The notes: a model not told the origin generated them from the sequence alone. Positions 1-8,570 are shown, numbered from the stretch's first letter. The stretch is 64,000 nt of DNA from Carnobacteriaceae bacterium zg-84 (GCA_013874835.1 CP059430.1:1134864-1198863), one strand, 5' to 3'. Numbers and translations: made by a program.

Positions 1-54
1 TCTCTATAATCATATTAATCTCTCTATTATTCAAAGTTTTCTTTCTAAATAAAA

Positions 55-87
55 AGAAGCTAAACAATTATAGTATGTTTAACTTCT
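55..87 (-). terminator. Intrinsic terminator of the cation efflux gene
   Basis: The stem arms at 55-66 and 76-87 (AGAAG/TAAACA against TGTTTA/CTTCT) are followed on the minus strand by a T-rich run. It lies just past the stop of the cation-efflux gene, which it probably ends. Confidence 0.5.
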
Positions 88-94
88 CTAACAC

Positions 95-994
95 TTATAT
101 ATGAATAATCTCTAATCTAGCTGTTTGATAAAGTGTTTGTAAATCATTTAAAAATTCTTGCTTTACATCAAGTAAATCTTTTACATAGTTTAATTCATTT
201 TTTTGAACGTAAAGTCTTACTTTAATTGCCATGCCAATTTTGATCACTTGATAGTGCATATCCGGTAAAATAGGATAAAAATGTTTTACAATCAATTCAT
301 CAATCGGTTCCGTAATATCTTCATCTGTCACTAATCCTTGAGATAATTCAATAAAGGATGAGCGTAGCATTTGAATAGGCTCTTTCAACAATAGGATAAC
401 AGAAATCGTTGTAATAAAAAAATCTCCTGTATAGTGTAAAAAACCGAGTGGACCTTGAATATCAATGAGATATAATAAACAAAATGCCAATCCAGCTCCT
501 AACGATTGTAGACCGTCAATAAGACTACCCTTTGCTTCAACTGATAATATCGTACTAATATGATTTATTTTTTTATTTTGGTAATGTGTATACAAACTTA
601 ATGCAAAGCATAACACAACGACAAAAATCGTATACGGCACAATAGGACCAATATCAAGAGGTTCTCCCTCTCTTTTTAAAACATACTGAAGTGCATTATC
701 TGTTGCATTTATAAAAGCAATCAAAAACAAAAACAAGATTAAAATAGATTTAAAAATGGCATACAAAGGTTCCAAAAAATGTAAACCATTTGGATAAATA
801 TCTGTTTTTTTATGGCTTATTCTCGATACATAAATACCAATAATTGCCGATAAAAAACTAATAAAAGAAAAAAATCCATCAAGTAATAAGGCTTGTATTT
901 CTGTCATAAAATACGCAATAATACCCGATAGAGCAACAATAAAATTGATAATAAAATTAACATTCAGTGACTTTCGTTCTATTTCTTTTTGCAT
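95..994 (-). CDS. Cation diffusion facilitator family transporter
   Basis: This 299-residue membrane protein belongs to the cation diffusion facilitator (cation efflux) family, which exchanges divalent metal ions for protons at the cell membrane. Several hydrophobic segments are spread over residues 12-210. The family's two intramembrane acidic sites are recognisable as D39 (LLLDGFFSF) and D160 (AKGSLIDGLQSLG). The usual His-rich loop and the HGRAE-like motif after TM2 are altered (YPNGLHFLEPLY), so the metal cannot be guessed. A cytoplasmic C-terminal domain follows from about residue 220. AAGGAGG lies ahead of the ATG. It is a single gene, downstream of the eut operon on the same strand but separated from it by more than 500 bases and a terminator. 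Confidence 0.8.
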   Translation of the reverse strand: MQKEIERKSLNVNFIINFIVALSGIIAYFMTEIQALLLDGFFSFISFLSAIIGIYVSRISHKKTDIYPNGLHFLEPLYAIFKSILILFLFLIAFINATDNALQYVLKREGEPLDIGPIVPYTIFVVVLCFALSLYTHYQNKKINHISTILSVEAKGSLIDGLQSLGAGLAFCLLYLIDIQGPLGFLHYTGDFFITTISVILLLKEPIQMLRSSFIELSQGLVTDEDITEPIDELIVKHFYPILPDMHYQVIKIGMAIKVRLYVQKNELNYVKDLLDVKQEFLNDLQTLYQTARLEIIHI

Positions 995-1361
995 GTCATC
1001 CTCCTTATTATTAATAAGTATGTTATATCCAGTATAACAAATTCTTTTTATTTTTTCAAAAGAAAGAGATATATACTAACTTAATTTTAAGAAATTTTAT
1101 CTTCTATTTAAATTAAATAGAAAAATGACGAACTAAAAGATCAATATATCAATTTGTTGTATCATTTATTCTATTTTTCTGTTAGAGTATCTACAAAAGA
1201 AAAAATATTGACACACTTTTTAATCTAAAAATAAAAAACAGTCAATATTTCTTACTAATGGAATACTTACTTTTTTGCTTACAACTATAATTTTACGAAA
1301 AACTATTCCTTTATAAACAATTTATTATAGATACTCTTATTTTATTACGTATTTTAATTAT
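995..1361. other. AT-rich intergenic region with nested inverted repeats
   Basis: No gene is visible. Two nested inverted repeats stand out: AGAGTATCTA at 1184-1193 with its complement at 1328-1337, and inside it AAATATTGAC at 1203-1212 with its complement at 1241-1250. This could be a decayed miniature element or a structured RNA. I have no further support for either. Confidence 0.35.
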
Positions 1362-1475
1362 ATAACACCATTCTCAGTGGCAGAAAAAGAATGGGAAAAA
1401 GGTAGTGAATGGGTCATGCCATTCACTACTAATATACTCATTATTTCTCTCTACCAACACCATTTGACATAGAAC
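1362..1475 (+). repeat. Intergenic repeat, copy 1 (ISL3-like end fragment)
   Basis: This ~114-base segment recurs almost unchanged at 40490-40602 and in shorter form at 38236-38312. It contains a hairpin (GTAGTGAATGG...CCATTCACTAC) and ends in CATTTGACATAGAACC. Read on the minus strand, that end (GGTTCTATGTCAAATGGTG) resembles the terminal repeat of the complete ISL3 element in this window (GGCTCTATGTCAAATAGGG). The order hairpin, AT-rich spacer, terminal repeat is also that of the ISL3 right end. I infer a solo end left by a related ISL3-family element. Confidence 0.6.
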
Positions 1476-1481
1476 CAAAAA

Positions 1482-1515
1482 AATCGTATTGATGATTTCA
1501 TTCATCAATACGATT
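1482..1515 (-). terminator. Terminator of the eut operon
   Basis: A 14-bp perfect stem (AATCGTATTGATGA, 1482-1495, with 1502-1515) is followed on the minus strand by seven T residues. It lies directly after the stop codon of eutQ, the last gene of the operon. Confidence 0.85.
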
Positions 1516-1525
1516 CATCATTTTA

Positions 1526-1978
1526 TTATTGATTTTGCCAGTCAGCTGGATATGTTACATAGATAAAACGTGCTTTGTCTTTAACAGAGAATTGAATATC
1601 GCTTCCTTTTGGAATAAATAAAATTTCTCCTGGACCTGCACTCATTACTTCATCTCCAGTAATAATATCTAATTGACCCTCGATCACGTAATCCACTTCA
1701 TCATAGTCTAAATGCCATGGGAAAGTTGTTTTTTCCATTGTCATCAAGCCAAGACCTAATCTTGGACTTTCTTCTAATGTTAACAAGTCACGTGTGTATA
1801 CACAGTGATTTGGATTACCTGTATCTAAACGATCTTCAGCACGAACATCTAAAGTTGGTAAAGCAATAGATGCTACGCCTGCTTTACTAATTTTTTTAGC
1901 TGAGTCTTTTGACAATAATTCTTCTAATAAAATTTTACGAACTAATGCTTCTAGTTCTGAACGATTTACATCTGCCAT
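1526..1978 (-). CDS. eutQ: EutQ, ethanolamine utilization cupin / acetate kinase-like protein
   Basis: The 150-residue protein has a C-terminal cupin barrel (about residues 60-150; PWHLDYDEVDYVIEGQLDI and GEILFIPKGSDIQFSV) typical of EutQ. EutQ is reported to have acetate kinase activity and to be needed for microcompartment biogenesis in Salmonella. This version is shorter than the ~230-residue enterobacterial protein. The N-terminus (residues 5-23, SELEALVRKILLEELLSK) is an amphipathic helix of the kind that targets enzymes into microcompartments. It is the last gene of the eut operon, 25 bases after eutH, and a terminator follows. AGGAGG precedes the ATG. Confidence 0.9.
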   Translation of the reverse strand: MADVNRSELEALVRKILLEELLSKDSAKKISKAGVASIALPTLDVRAEDRLDTGNPNHCVYTRDLLTLEESPRLGLGLMTMEKTTFPWHLDYDEVDYVIEGQLDIITGDEVMSAGPGEILFIPKGSDIQFSVKDKARFIYVTYPADWQNQ

Positions 1979-2003
1979 AATCTATTCCTCCAAAGTGTAT
2001 TGA

Positions 2004-3092
2004 TTATGCTTCTTTTTTCGTTAACACAAATGCTAATAAAACAGCTGTGATACCACCAACTAATTTACCTACCATCATTGGCACGATCATTTCTGAGTTT
2101 GCCCCAGCAGTAAATCCTAAGTGGTCACCGATAACAAATGATGCTGATACAGCGAACGCAACGTTGATGATTTTACCACGTTTGTCCATATCTTTTAACA
2201 TTTGGAACATCGCAATATTATTTGCTAAAGAAGCTACTAAACCAGCTGCACCAACTTCGTTCATACCTAATGATTTACCGATAGCTGATAATGGTTTGTT
2301 TGCTACTTTTGTAAACACAGCAACTAAACCAAATGCCCCTGCTAATGTTACAGCGATTGAACCTACAACACCGAATGCTTCTTGTAATGTTTCTGCACCA
2401 ACTGGATATAAGTTGTTCAACCATTCATTACCAGTTAATAATTGAGCAGCACCGAATGCTAAACCTAAAGTTGCGATAACAACGATAATTTGGCCAAATA
2501 CTTCAAATCCTTTAATCATTGCATTTGGTGCTAATAATAGACCTACAAAAATTAAACCTGAAACGATAATAATTGGAATTAAGTTTACAATTAAAGTGCC
2601 AAAAGGTAATACGAATAATCCACCTAAGAAACATCCAATAGGTACTGTTACTAATCCGTATAAAATACCACGTGCTAATAATGGACGATCTTCTTTTTCA
2701 ATAATTCCTAATGCAACTGGAATTGTAAATACAATAGTAGGTCCCATCATTGAACCTAATACATAAGCAGCAAAATTACCAACAGCTGGATCTTGAGCTA
2801 ATTTTAAAGCAAGTGGAGCACCACCCATATCGTTTGCGATAAATGTTGTCGCAAAAATAGATGGGTCAGCACCAACCAAACCATATAATGGTACAATGAT
2901 TGGTTTTAATAAGTCAGCCAATAATGGTGCTACAACCATAATCCCAGCCATTGATAGTGCTAAAGCACCCATTGCCATAATACCTTCTTCAAATTTTTCA
3001 CCTAGGCCTAATTTGCCACCGATACATTTATCAACTGCACCAACGAGCATGAATAGAACCATGATGTAAATGATTATTTCATTGATACTCAT
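2004..3092 (-). CDS. eutH: EutH, ethanolamine permease
   Basis: This 362-residue protein is almost entirely hydrophobic, with about ten predicted membrane segments, and matches EutH, which brings ethanolamine across the cytoplasmic membrane when it is scarce or protonated. Recognisable family stretches are FIANDMGGAPLALKLA near residue 85 and the GDHLGFTAGAN segment near residue 322. It lies between eutN and eutQ with 18-25 base gaps and shares the operon's transcription. Nothing looks broken. Confidence 0.93.
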   Translation of the reverse strand: MSINEIIIYIMVLFMLVGAVDKCIGGKLGLGEKFEEGIMAMGALALSMAGIMVVAPLLADLLKPIIVPLYGLVGADPSIFATTFIANDMGGAPLALKLAQDPAVGNFAAYVLGSMMGPTIVFTIPVALGIIEKEDRPLLARGILYGLVTVPIGCFLGGLFVLPFGTLIVNLIPIIIVSGLIFVGLLLAPNAMIKGFEVFGQIIVVIATLGLAFGAAQLLTGNEWLNNLYPVGAETLQEAFGVVGSIAVTLAGAFGLVAVFTKVANKPLSAIGKSLGMNEVGAAGLVASLANNIAMFQMLKDMDKRGKIINVAFAVSASFVIGDHLGFTAGANSEMIVPMMVGKLVGGITAVLLAFVLTKKEA

Positions 3093-3110
3093 AAATCAAT
3101 ATTCTCCTAT

Positions 3111-3386
3111 TTATTCATCTTTTGGATATTCAACTTTATCAATAATACCAACAACAACCATATCAACAGGTACTTCGGTATTGTTTAAGCTAACACGAGC
3201 AGAACTACCCGTTGTTACCAATACGAAATCACCTTCACCTGCACCGATACGGTCTGCTGCTATAATAAGGGCTGGATCTACTTGATGTTCATTCAGTTGA
3301 CGTTCGATTACTAATAATTTTAACCCATTCAAATTCTCATCTTTTCTAGTAGCCCATAAACTACCTACAACTTTCCCAACAAACAT
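3111..3386 (-). CDS. eutN: EutN, pentameric microcompartment vertex protein
   Basis: The 91-residue protein starts MFVGKVVGSLWATRK and contains the AADRIGAGEGDFVLVTTGSSAR core of the EutN/CcmL family. These proteins form pentamers that cap the vertices of the microcompartment shell. It is one vertex protein alongside the hexameric and trimeric shell proteins encoded by eutS, eutM, the EutK-like gene and eutL. It is full length and sits 18 bases from eutH. Confidence 0.92.
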   Translation of the reverse strand: MFVGKVVGSLWATRKDENLNGLKLLVIERQLNEHQVDPALIIAADRIGAGEGDFVLVTTGSSARVSLNNTEVPVDMVVVGIIDKVEYPKDE

Positions 3387-3407
3387 CTTTCATTCCACTC
3401 CTTAATT

Positions 3408-4040
3408 TTAATTTAAAATAATTTTATGACGTTTAGCATAATCTTTTGCAAGAGCTGTTACAATCATACCTTTTTCAATATGGAACACATCGCCCTCAGT
3501 TAATCCTAATTCCTTAAAGCGTTTCTCAGTAATTAACTTTGTTTTTGTATTTCCACTTGTTTCTGAACGTTTTGTCACAGTTTCTCTTACGACTTGACGA
3601 TTATCTGTTTTTGACAGACAATTCAACAAGTTTTCATCTTGATAAAATGTTACGCCATATTTTTCAAGTTTTTCTTTTTGTTGCACTAATTGACGGTACA
3701 ACAAACTACTTGCAGAACCTTTATAGTTTTCCACATTAAAGGCTTCTTTAGATACAAAAGCTTTTTTACCATTCAATAAATGTTTTAGTAATGCTGATTC
3801 TTTTTCAGAAGTTGGACATAAAGACGCTACTCTTAAAAAAGCGTCTAAAGACAAATCATCTACCACAACCAAGTCAACCACATCACTATTACAATCTACT
3901 AAATCATAACCTGCTTTTTCTAACGCTAAACGCGTACTATCTTTACCAATCAATAATATGGATTCTTTTTCAGGCTCATTTTGAAGGTTTTCTAACAAAC
4001 GATCGGTTATTAACTGAACAAGTTTGTCTAAATTTTCCAT
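3408..4040 (-). CDS. PduM-like microcompartment protein
   Basis: The 210-residue protein sits between pduL and eutN. Its C-terminal part (KGMIVTALAKDYAKRHKIIL, near residues 188-209) resembles the end of PduM, a component of the propanediol microcompartment needed for proper assembly. PduM-type proteins are also known from Listeria-type eut loci. The N-terminus (MENLDKLVQLITDRLLENL) is an amphipathic helix like an encapsulation peptide. The middle section, with a predicted alpha/beta fold (ESILLIGKDSTRLALEKAGY), is poorly conserved. Assignment rests on the C-terminal similarity and the context. No catalytic function is claimed. Confidence 0.65.
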   Translation of the reverse strand: MENLDKLVQLITDRLLENLQNEPEKESILLIGKDSTRLALEKAGYDLVDCNSDVVDLVVVDDLSLDAFLRVASLCPTSEKESALLKHLLNGKKAFVSKEAFNVENYKGSASSLLYRQLVQQKEKLEKYGVTFYQDENLLNCLSKTDNRQVVRETVTKRSETSGNTKTKLITEKRFKELGLTEGDVFHIEKGMIVTALAKDYAKRHKIILN

Positions 4041-4097
4041 TCTTCATCAGCCTTTCTTTATAAAATGATTGTATCACCACTGCAATACAAGACCGTA

Positions 4098-4733
4098 TTA
4101 TTTTTTAATAATACGTCCTCTCATACCTTTTTTAAAGCCACACGCATTTGCTTCATCATAGTCAATATGCATATACGTTGCAAATTTAGGACTTACACGA
4201 ACCACTACATCATCAAAAATAAGTGGACGTGTTCCCTCAACTTTAACTTGAACAATTTCTTGATTTTCAACATTAGCTTTTGCAGCATCTTCTGGTGTCA
4301 TGTGAATATGACGTTTTGCTACAATTAAACCTTTGTCTAAAACAACATTTTTTGTACCGTTTAATAAAACAACACCCGGTGTACCTTCAATATCTCCACT
4401 TTCACGAACTGGAGCTTGCGTACCTAGGGCTAAACAGTCCGTTAATGATACTTCAACTTGAGATTCACTACGAACTGGTCCTAAAATAATAACATTGTGT
4501 AATGCACCTTTAGGGCCTAATACTGTAATACGTTCTTTACATGCAAATTGTCCAGGTTGAGAAAGGTCTTTTAATTTTGTCAGTTGATAACCTGGTCCAA
4601 ATAATGCGTCTAAATCTTTTTGACTTAAATGCACATGGCGTCCACTAGCTTCTACTTCAAAAGTTCCAGTGAGTTCTGTTTGAACCAATTCTAGAACTTT
4701 ATCCACTAATTGATCTAATCCATTTAAAGACAT
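4098..4733 (-). CDS. pduL: PduL/EutD-type phosphate propanoyl(acetyl)transferase
   Basis: This 211-residue enzyme is of the PduL type, which converts acetyl-CoA and phosphate to acetyl phosphate and CoA, recycling CoA inside the microcompartment. Two related beta-barrel halves carry the zinc-binding signatures: GRHVHLSQKDLDALFG (near residue 30) and KRHIHMTPEDA (near residue 140). Residues 1-20 (MSLNGLDQLVDKVLELVQTE) form the amphipathic encapsulation helix known for PduL. It takes the place of the unrelated Pta-type EutD of enteric bacteria. Its ATG lies 18 bases after the EutT-like gene. Confidence 0.92.
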   Translation of the reverse strand: MSLNGLDQLVDKVLELVQTELTGTFEVEASGRHVHLSQKDLDALFGPGYQLTKLKDLSQPGQFACKERITVLGPKGALHNVIILGPVRSESQVEVSLTDCLALGTQAPVRESGDIEGTPGVVLLNGTKNVVLDKGLIVAKRHIHMTPEDAAKANVENQEIVQVKVEGTRPLIFDDVVVRVSPKFATYMHIDYDEANACGFKKGMRGRIIKK

Positions 4734-4751
4734 CTCATACCTCCATTATTT

Positions 4752-5408
4752 TTATTCACTTGTGATAAGCCATAATAAGACTTCAATAGCTTTTAACAAG
4801 TTAATTGTTTGAATTGCAAATGAATCATCTTGTGATGATAATGCTTCCTCTAACTCTTTGCGTAACACCACACAAGCAATATATGTTTCATAACAGCTAA
4901 GCTGCCAACTAGCAGCAGTGTAATTTAACATAACACTTGTTTGGTCCAACTGTTTAGCTACTCGAATAGCTTGTAATTCAACATTATTTGGTAATGTTTC
5001 ATGATATTCACAAATATCATCGTGAATACGATGAGAAACAATACTTTCAATAACATTTAATAAATGTCCTATTTGATGACACTTTTCTGGTTGATACTCT
5101 TGATATAATTCACGTTGATTTTTTAACAATAAAGGATACAAAGTCATCAATTTTGATAAGTGTGGTAAAACAGCTGATTCTTCAACACATGTAACAGATT
5201 TATGGACCACAACAGCATTTGCTGTATGCGATGCAGCACTACTACTTTTACTTTTGTTAGAGTTTACAACTTTGACGTGACGGTCATTCAAAAAGCCTTT
5301 TGCAGCCGGTGTCAATTTTTCTCCTGCACGGAGTTCAAAAATACCACTTTCTAAGTAGTTATACTCTTTCAGCATTTTTCTAACTTTGGATTCTGTTAAA
5401 ACTGACAC
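4752..5408 (-). CDS. EutT-like corrinoid adenosyltransferase
   Basis: The N-terminal 50 residues (LTESKVRKMLKEYN...GEKLTPAAKGFLNDRHVKV) match the start of EutT, the ATP:cob(I)alamin adenosyltransferase of eut operons. The remainder is helical and more divergent, and I do not see the HX11CCX2C metal motif of Salmonella EutT. A PduO-type adenosyltransferase is also encoded at 16826-17434, so the two may divide the work or this one may have another role. The start is uncertain: a GTG at 5408 has AAGGA at good spacing, while the ATG at 5426 has no ribosome binding site. Product is about 218 residues. Confidence 0.65.
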   Translation of the reverse strand: MSVLTESKVRKMLKEYNYLESGIFELRAGEKLTPAAKGFLNDRHVKVVNSNKSKSSSAASHTANAVVVHKSVTCVEESAVLPHLSKLMTLYPLLLKNQRELYQEYQPEKCHQIGHLLNVIESIVSHRIHDDICEYHETLPNNVELQAIRVAKQLDQTSVMLNYTAASWQLSCYETYIACVVLRKELEEALSSQDDSFAIQTINLLKAIEVLLWLITSE

Positions 5409-5436
5409 ACTTTCACATCCTTGCATACAGACAGGC

Positions 5437-5465
5437 AACGCAACGAGTAAAACGCTCGTTGCGTT
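5437..5465 (-). other. Intercistronic hairpin between eutM and the EutT-like gene
   Basis: An 11-bp perfect stem (AACGCAACGAG with its complement) with a 7-base loop lies between the two genes. No T-run follows it on the minus strand, so it is not an ordinary terminator. It may stabilise the upstream, highly expressed eutM message or mark an RNA processing site. Confidence 0.5.
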
Positions 5466-5507
5466 CTATCTGTTTATTTTACCTTTATTTTCAAATAATC
5501 GTATCAA

Positions 5508-5783
5508 TTATTTTGGTAAGATAACTTCAACTTCTGAATGTGGACGTGGAATTACGTGAACAGATACTAATTCACCAACGTTTTCAGCAGCTGCAGCACC
5601 TGCATCAGTTGCAGCTTTAACAGCACCTACATCACCACGAACCATAACTGTTACTAATCCAGCACCGATTTGTTCTTTACCAATTAAAGTAACGTTAGCT
5701 GCTTTAACCATTGCATCTGCTGCTTCGATTGCTCCTACTAAACCTTTTGTTTCTACCATACCTAATGCGTTTGTGTTTGCCAT
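5508..5783 (-). CDS. eutM: EutM, major hexameric BMC shell protein
   Basis: The 91-residue single BMC-domain protein ([47 protein letters not shown]) is the canonical EutM/PduA-type shell hexamer with a central pore. Such proteins tile the facets of the microcompartment. It lies between eutE and the EutT-like gene, and a stable hairpin follows it. It is complete, with a good ribosome binding site (TAGGAGG). Confidence 0.95.
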   Translation of the reverse strand: MANTNALGMVETKGLVGAIEAADAMVKAANVTLIGKEQIGAGLVTVMVRGDVGAVKAATDAGAAAAENVGELVSVHVIPRPHSEVEVILPK

Positions 5784-5830
5784 AATAAATTTCCTCCTAA
5801 AATATGTTATTGTTTTTTATTTTAACAAAC

Positions 5831-7306
5831 CTAGTTTAATTTTGATAATACACGTTGAACAAGTAAGTTAATAAGTTGTTCTTCGTCTGTATTACTTACA
5901 GAAGTAGTATTTACTTCTATTTGTTGATTTTCAGCACGACGTAAATCTGCTAATTCAGATGTACCGTAAGCAATACGACGTACGTTAAATAAGTTTAATG
6001 GACTTACGTTATCAGAAGTAGCACTTCCTCCAACAGCACCACAACCTAAAGTAAAGGCTGGGAATAATCCAGTTGTTGCACCTACACCACCTAAAGCAGC
6101 TGCTGTATTTACCAATAATCTTGATACTGGTTTTTTCAATGCAAATTCACGAACAATTTTTTCGTTTTGTGTATGAATTGTCATTGTATGACCAACACCT
6201 TCATGGTGTAAGATTTTCATGCTCAATTCGCATGCTTCTTCCCAAGTTTTAACAGTATAGAAGCCTAATACTGGTGCTAATTTTTCCATTGAATAAGGTG
6301 CGTGTTTACCAACACCTGTTTCTTCTGCAATTAACACACGAGCATCTTCTGGTACATAAATACCTGCTAATTTACCAATGACTTGTGGAGATTTACCTAC
6401 CATTTTTGGATTCATTGCACCACTTGGTAAAATGATGAATGCTCCTAATTTTTTAGCATCTTCTTCTGGAACAAAGTATGCACCTTGTTTTTTGAATTCT
6501 GCTACAACAGTCGCTTTCATATCTTCTTCAACGATAATAGATTGTTCTGAAGCACAGATAACACCATTATCAAATGTTTTAGAATCAAGAATTTGTCTGA
6601 TTGCTGTTGGTACATCAGCTGTTCTTTCGATAAATGCTGGACCATTACCAGGACCTACACCAATAGCAGGTGTACCTGATGAATAAGCCGCTTTAACCAT
6701 TGCTGAACCACCAGTGGCTAAAATCAAGTTAGTGTCTTTATTTTTCATCAATTCATTTGTTGCTTGTAATGATACATTATGGATAACCCCAATAGCACCC
6801 TCTGGGCAACCTGCACTTTTCGCAGCACGTTTGATGACATCAACAGTCGCTTCAATAGATTTCAAAGCATTTGGATGTGGAGAGAAGACGATACTGTTAC
6901 CAGCTTTTAATGAAATCAACGCTTTATACATAACAGTAGATGTTGGGTTTGTTGACGGAATCAAACCTGCAACCACACCAACTGGTACAGCCACTTCCAT
7001 CACTTTATTTTCTTTATCTTCACTCAAGATACCTACTGTTCTCATATCTTTGATTTCTTCAAGAATGCCTTTAGAAGCCAATGCATTCTTTAATACTTTA
7101 TCTTGCCAGCGTCCAAAACCTGTTTCTTCTGACGCCATTTTAGCTAAACGTTCACGTTCATCATAACATGCTTTTGCAACAACTTTAACAATAGTATCAA
7201 TTTGTTCTTGACTCATTTTTGCTAATTCTTGTTGTGCTTGTTTTGCTTCACGAATTAAATCACGTGTTTCTTGAATAGACACTAAGTCTTTATCCAATAG
7301 TTTCAC
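5831..7306 (-). CDS. eutE: EutE, CoA-acylating acetaldehyde dehydrogenase
   Basis: This 491-residue aldehyde dehydrogenase converts the acetaldehyde released by EutBC to acetyl-CoA with NAD+ and CoA. The catalytic cysteine lies in NGVICASEQSII (around residue 250), and the nucleotide-binding stretch ILATGGSAMVKAAYSSG precedes it. The C-terminal tail after about residue 472 (EEQLINLLVQRVLSKL) is an amphipathic helix resembling an encapsulation peptide, as is the N-terminal helical stretch. It is translated 17 bases after the EutK-like shell gene and just before eutM. Confidence 0.95.
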   Translation of the reverse strand: MKLLDKDLVSIQETRDLIREAKQAQQELAKMSQEQIDTIVKVVAKACYDERERLAKMASEETGFGRWQDKVLKNALASKGILEEIKDMRTVGILSEDKENKVMEVAVPVGVVAGLIPSTNPTSTVMYKALISLKAGNSIVFSPHPNALKSIEATVDVIKRAAKSAGCPEGAIGVIHNVSLQATNELMKNKDTNLILATGGSAMVKAAYSSGTPAIGVGPGNGPAFIERTADVPTAIRQILDSKTFDNGVICASEQSIIVEEDMKATVVAEFKKQGAYFVPEEDAKKLGAFIILPSGAMNPKMVGKSPQVIGKLAGIYVPEDARVLIAEETGVGKHAPYSMEKLAPVLGFYTVKTWEEACELSMKILHHEGVGHTMTIHTQNEKIVREFALKKPVSRLLVNTAAALGGVGATTGLFPAFTLGCGAVGGSATSDNVSPLNLFNVRRIAYGTSELADLRRAENQQIEVNTTSVSNTDEEQLINLLVQRVLSKLN

Positions 7307-7323
7307 TAAATGTCACTCCCTTC

Positions 7324-7884
7324 CTATTTTTTTAACAATGCGTCTAGCAATGTTTTTTTGTTTGCAAATTTTATTTGTTTTTTAGTTAAGCCAATATTAG
7401 GTTCACGATATGCTATTGAGCGTAATTCAACAACTTTTAATTTTTCTAATTCTTCTAAAGAATAGCTTGAAGATGCTTCTTGCGCCACAATCACTTCTTC
7501 TGAAATTGATTCAACCACTAAAGGTTTTTCCTCAACAACTTCTGAAACAACAACAGCCTCTTCTATAACTTCTTCAACAACCTTAGCTGGTTTTTGAATG
7601 TCTTTTTTACGAATATCCGTAAATAAAATTTCGGTCTGTGAATCAAGTCTAGGAATAACATGACTGCTCATCAAACAACCTAAGTCTGAAATAGATGCAA
7701 CAGCTGAATCAACGGCTGCTTTAACAGCACCTACATCACCCACTAATTGTACAGTATGTAATCCGGCTTTGATACGTTCAACATTTAATAATGACACATT
7801 AGCTGCTTTTAATGCTGCGTCAGCAGCTACAACAGCACCGATATAGCCACGAACCTCAACTAACCCTAGAGCTTCTTTTGTCAT
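7324..7884 (-). CDS. BMC shell protein with C-terminal extension (EutK-like)
   Basis: Residues 4-92 are a BMC domain (EALGLVEVRGYIGAVVAADAA...SSHVIPRLDSQTEIL). A Val/Glu-rich linker (about 95-140) leads to a basic C-terminal module (residues 142-186, LEELEKLKVVELRSIAYREP...KKTLLDALLKK) resembling SAP/Rho-N type helix-extended-loop-helix folds. The layout parallels EutK, a BMC protein with a C-terminal nucleic-acid-binding-like domain, but the extension here is not clearly the same fold. It is probably a minor shell component that may recruit RNA, DNA or proteins. It lies between eutL and eutE. Confidence 0.75.
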   Translation of the reverse strand: MTKEALGLVEVRGYIGAVVAADAALKAANVSLLNVERIKAGLHTVQLVGDVGAVKAAVDSAVASISDLGCLMSSHVIPRLDSQTEILFTDIRKKDIQKPAKVVEEVIEEAVVVSEVVEEKPLVVESISEEVIVAQEASSSYSLEELEKLKVVELRSIAYREPNIGLTKKQIKFANKKTLLDALLKK

Positions 7885-7897
7885 TTAATTCATCCTC

Positions 7898-8551
7898 TTA
7901 ATAATTTTTAGGATCGTCTGCAACTGTTTGAACAGTTCTTGCGAATGCATCACAAGCTGCACGACATGCTGATTGTGATCCTACTAATAAGCCACCCGCA
8001 AAGTTTGTTTCACTTGGTGGACCATAGAAAGCACCAACTTGTACATCTGCTGCTTTTAGAGCTGCATCTAATCCAATCATTGCTTCAACTGGAGGTGCAA
8101 TTAGGTAAGCAATTGCTGTTCCTTCTTCTGCATTAGCACCAGCTGATAAGTAAGAACCAGCACGTGAAATACAATGTGCAAAGTAAGGAATTGAATTATC
8201 GTCATTTGCACTATAGAAACTTGCACCATTTTCAATTTCATACACAACAACATCTAAACCGCTGCGTACTTCTTCTGGGTTAGGACCAGCAATAATACCG
8301 ATAACTTCCCCTGCTAATTTTGTTGATGCATTACCTGCACCAGCATACATACTACGTGCGTACACAACTTCTACATCTGCTGCTTTTGTTGCTTCATCTA
8401 ATGCAACGTATGTTACATCGTCACAGTCAGATGATACAATCCCTAAACTTCTGTGATGTGGCTTTAAGTCTAATGATGCAGCCAATCCAGCGTCTACGTT
8501 AGAAATAATTTGTGTACTTAAAACATTTGCTCCAAGACGTTCGTTTTTCAC
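7898..8551 (-). CDS. eutL: EutL, trimeric tandem-BMC shell protein
   Basis: The 217-residue protein carries two circularly permuted BMC repeats (about residues 10-105 and 110-210) and matches EutL, which forms trimers with a gated pore in the microcompartment shell and binds ethanolamine near the pores. Conserved stretches include LDLKPHHRSLGIVSSDCDDV and LLVGSQSACRAACDAF. It lies 20 bases after eutC in the operon and is complete. Confidence 0.95.
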   Translation of the reverse strand: MKNERLGANVLSTQIISNVDAGLAASLDLKPHHRSLGIVSSDCDDVTYVALDEATKAADVEVVYARSMYAGAGNASTKLAGEVIGIIAGPNPEEVRSGLDVVVYEIENGASFYSANDDNSIPYFAHCISRAGSYLSAGANAEEGTAIAYLIAPPVEAMIGLDAALKAADVQVGAFYGPPSETNFAGGLLVGSQSACRAACDAFARTVQTVADDPKNY

Positions 8552-8570
8552 AACGTTTACCTCCTAAAAA

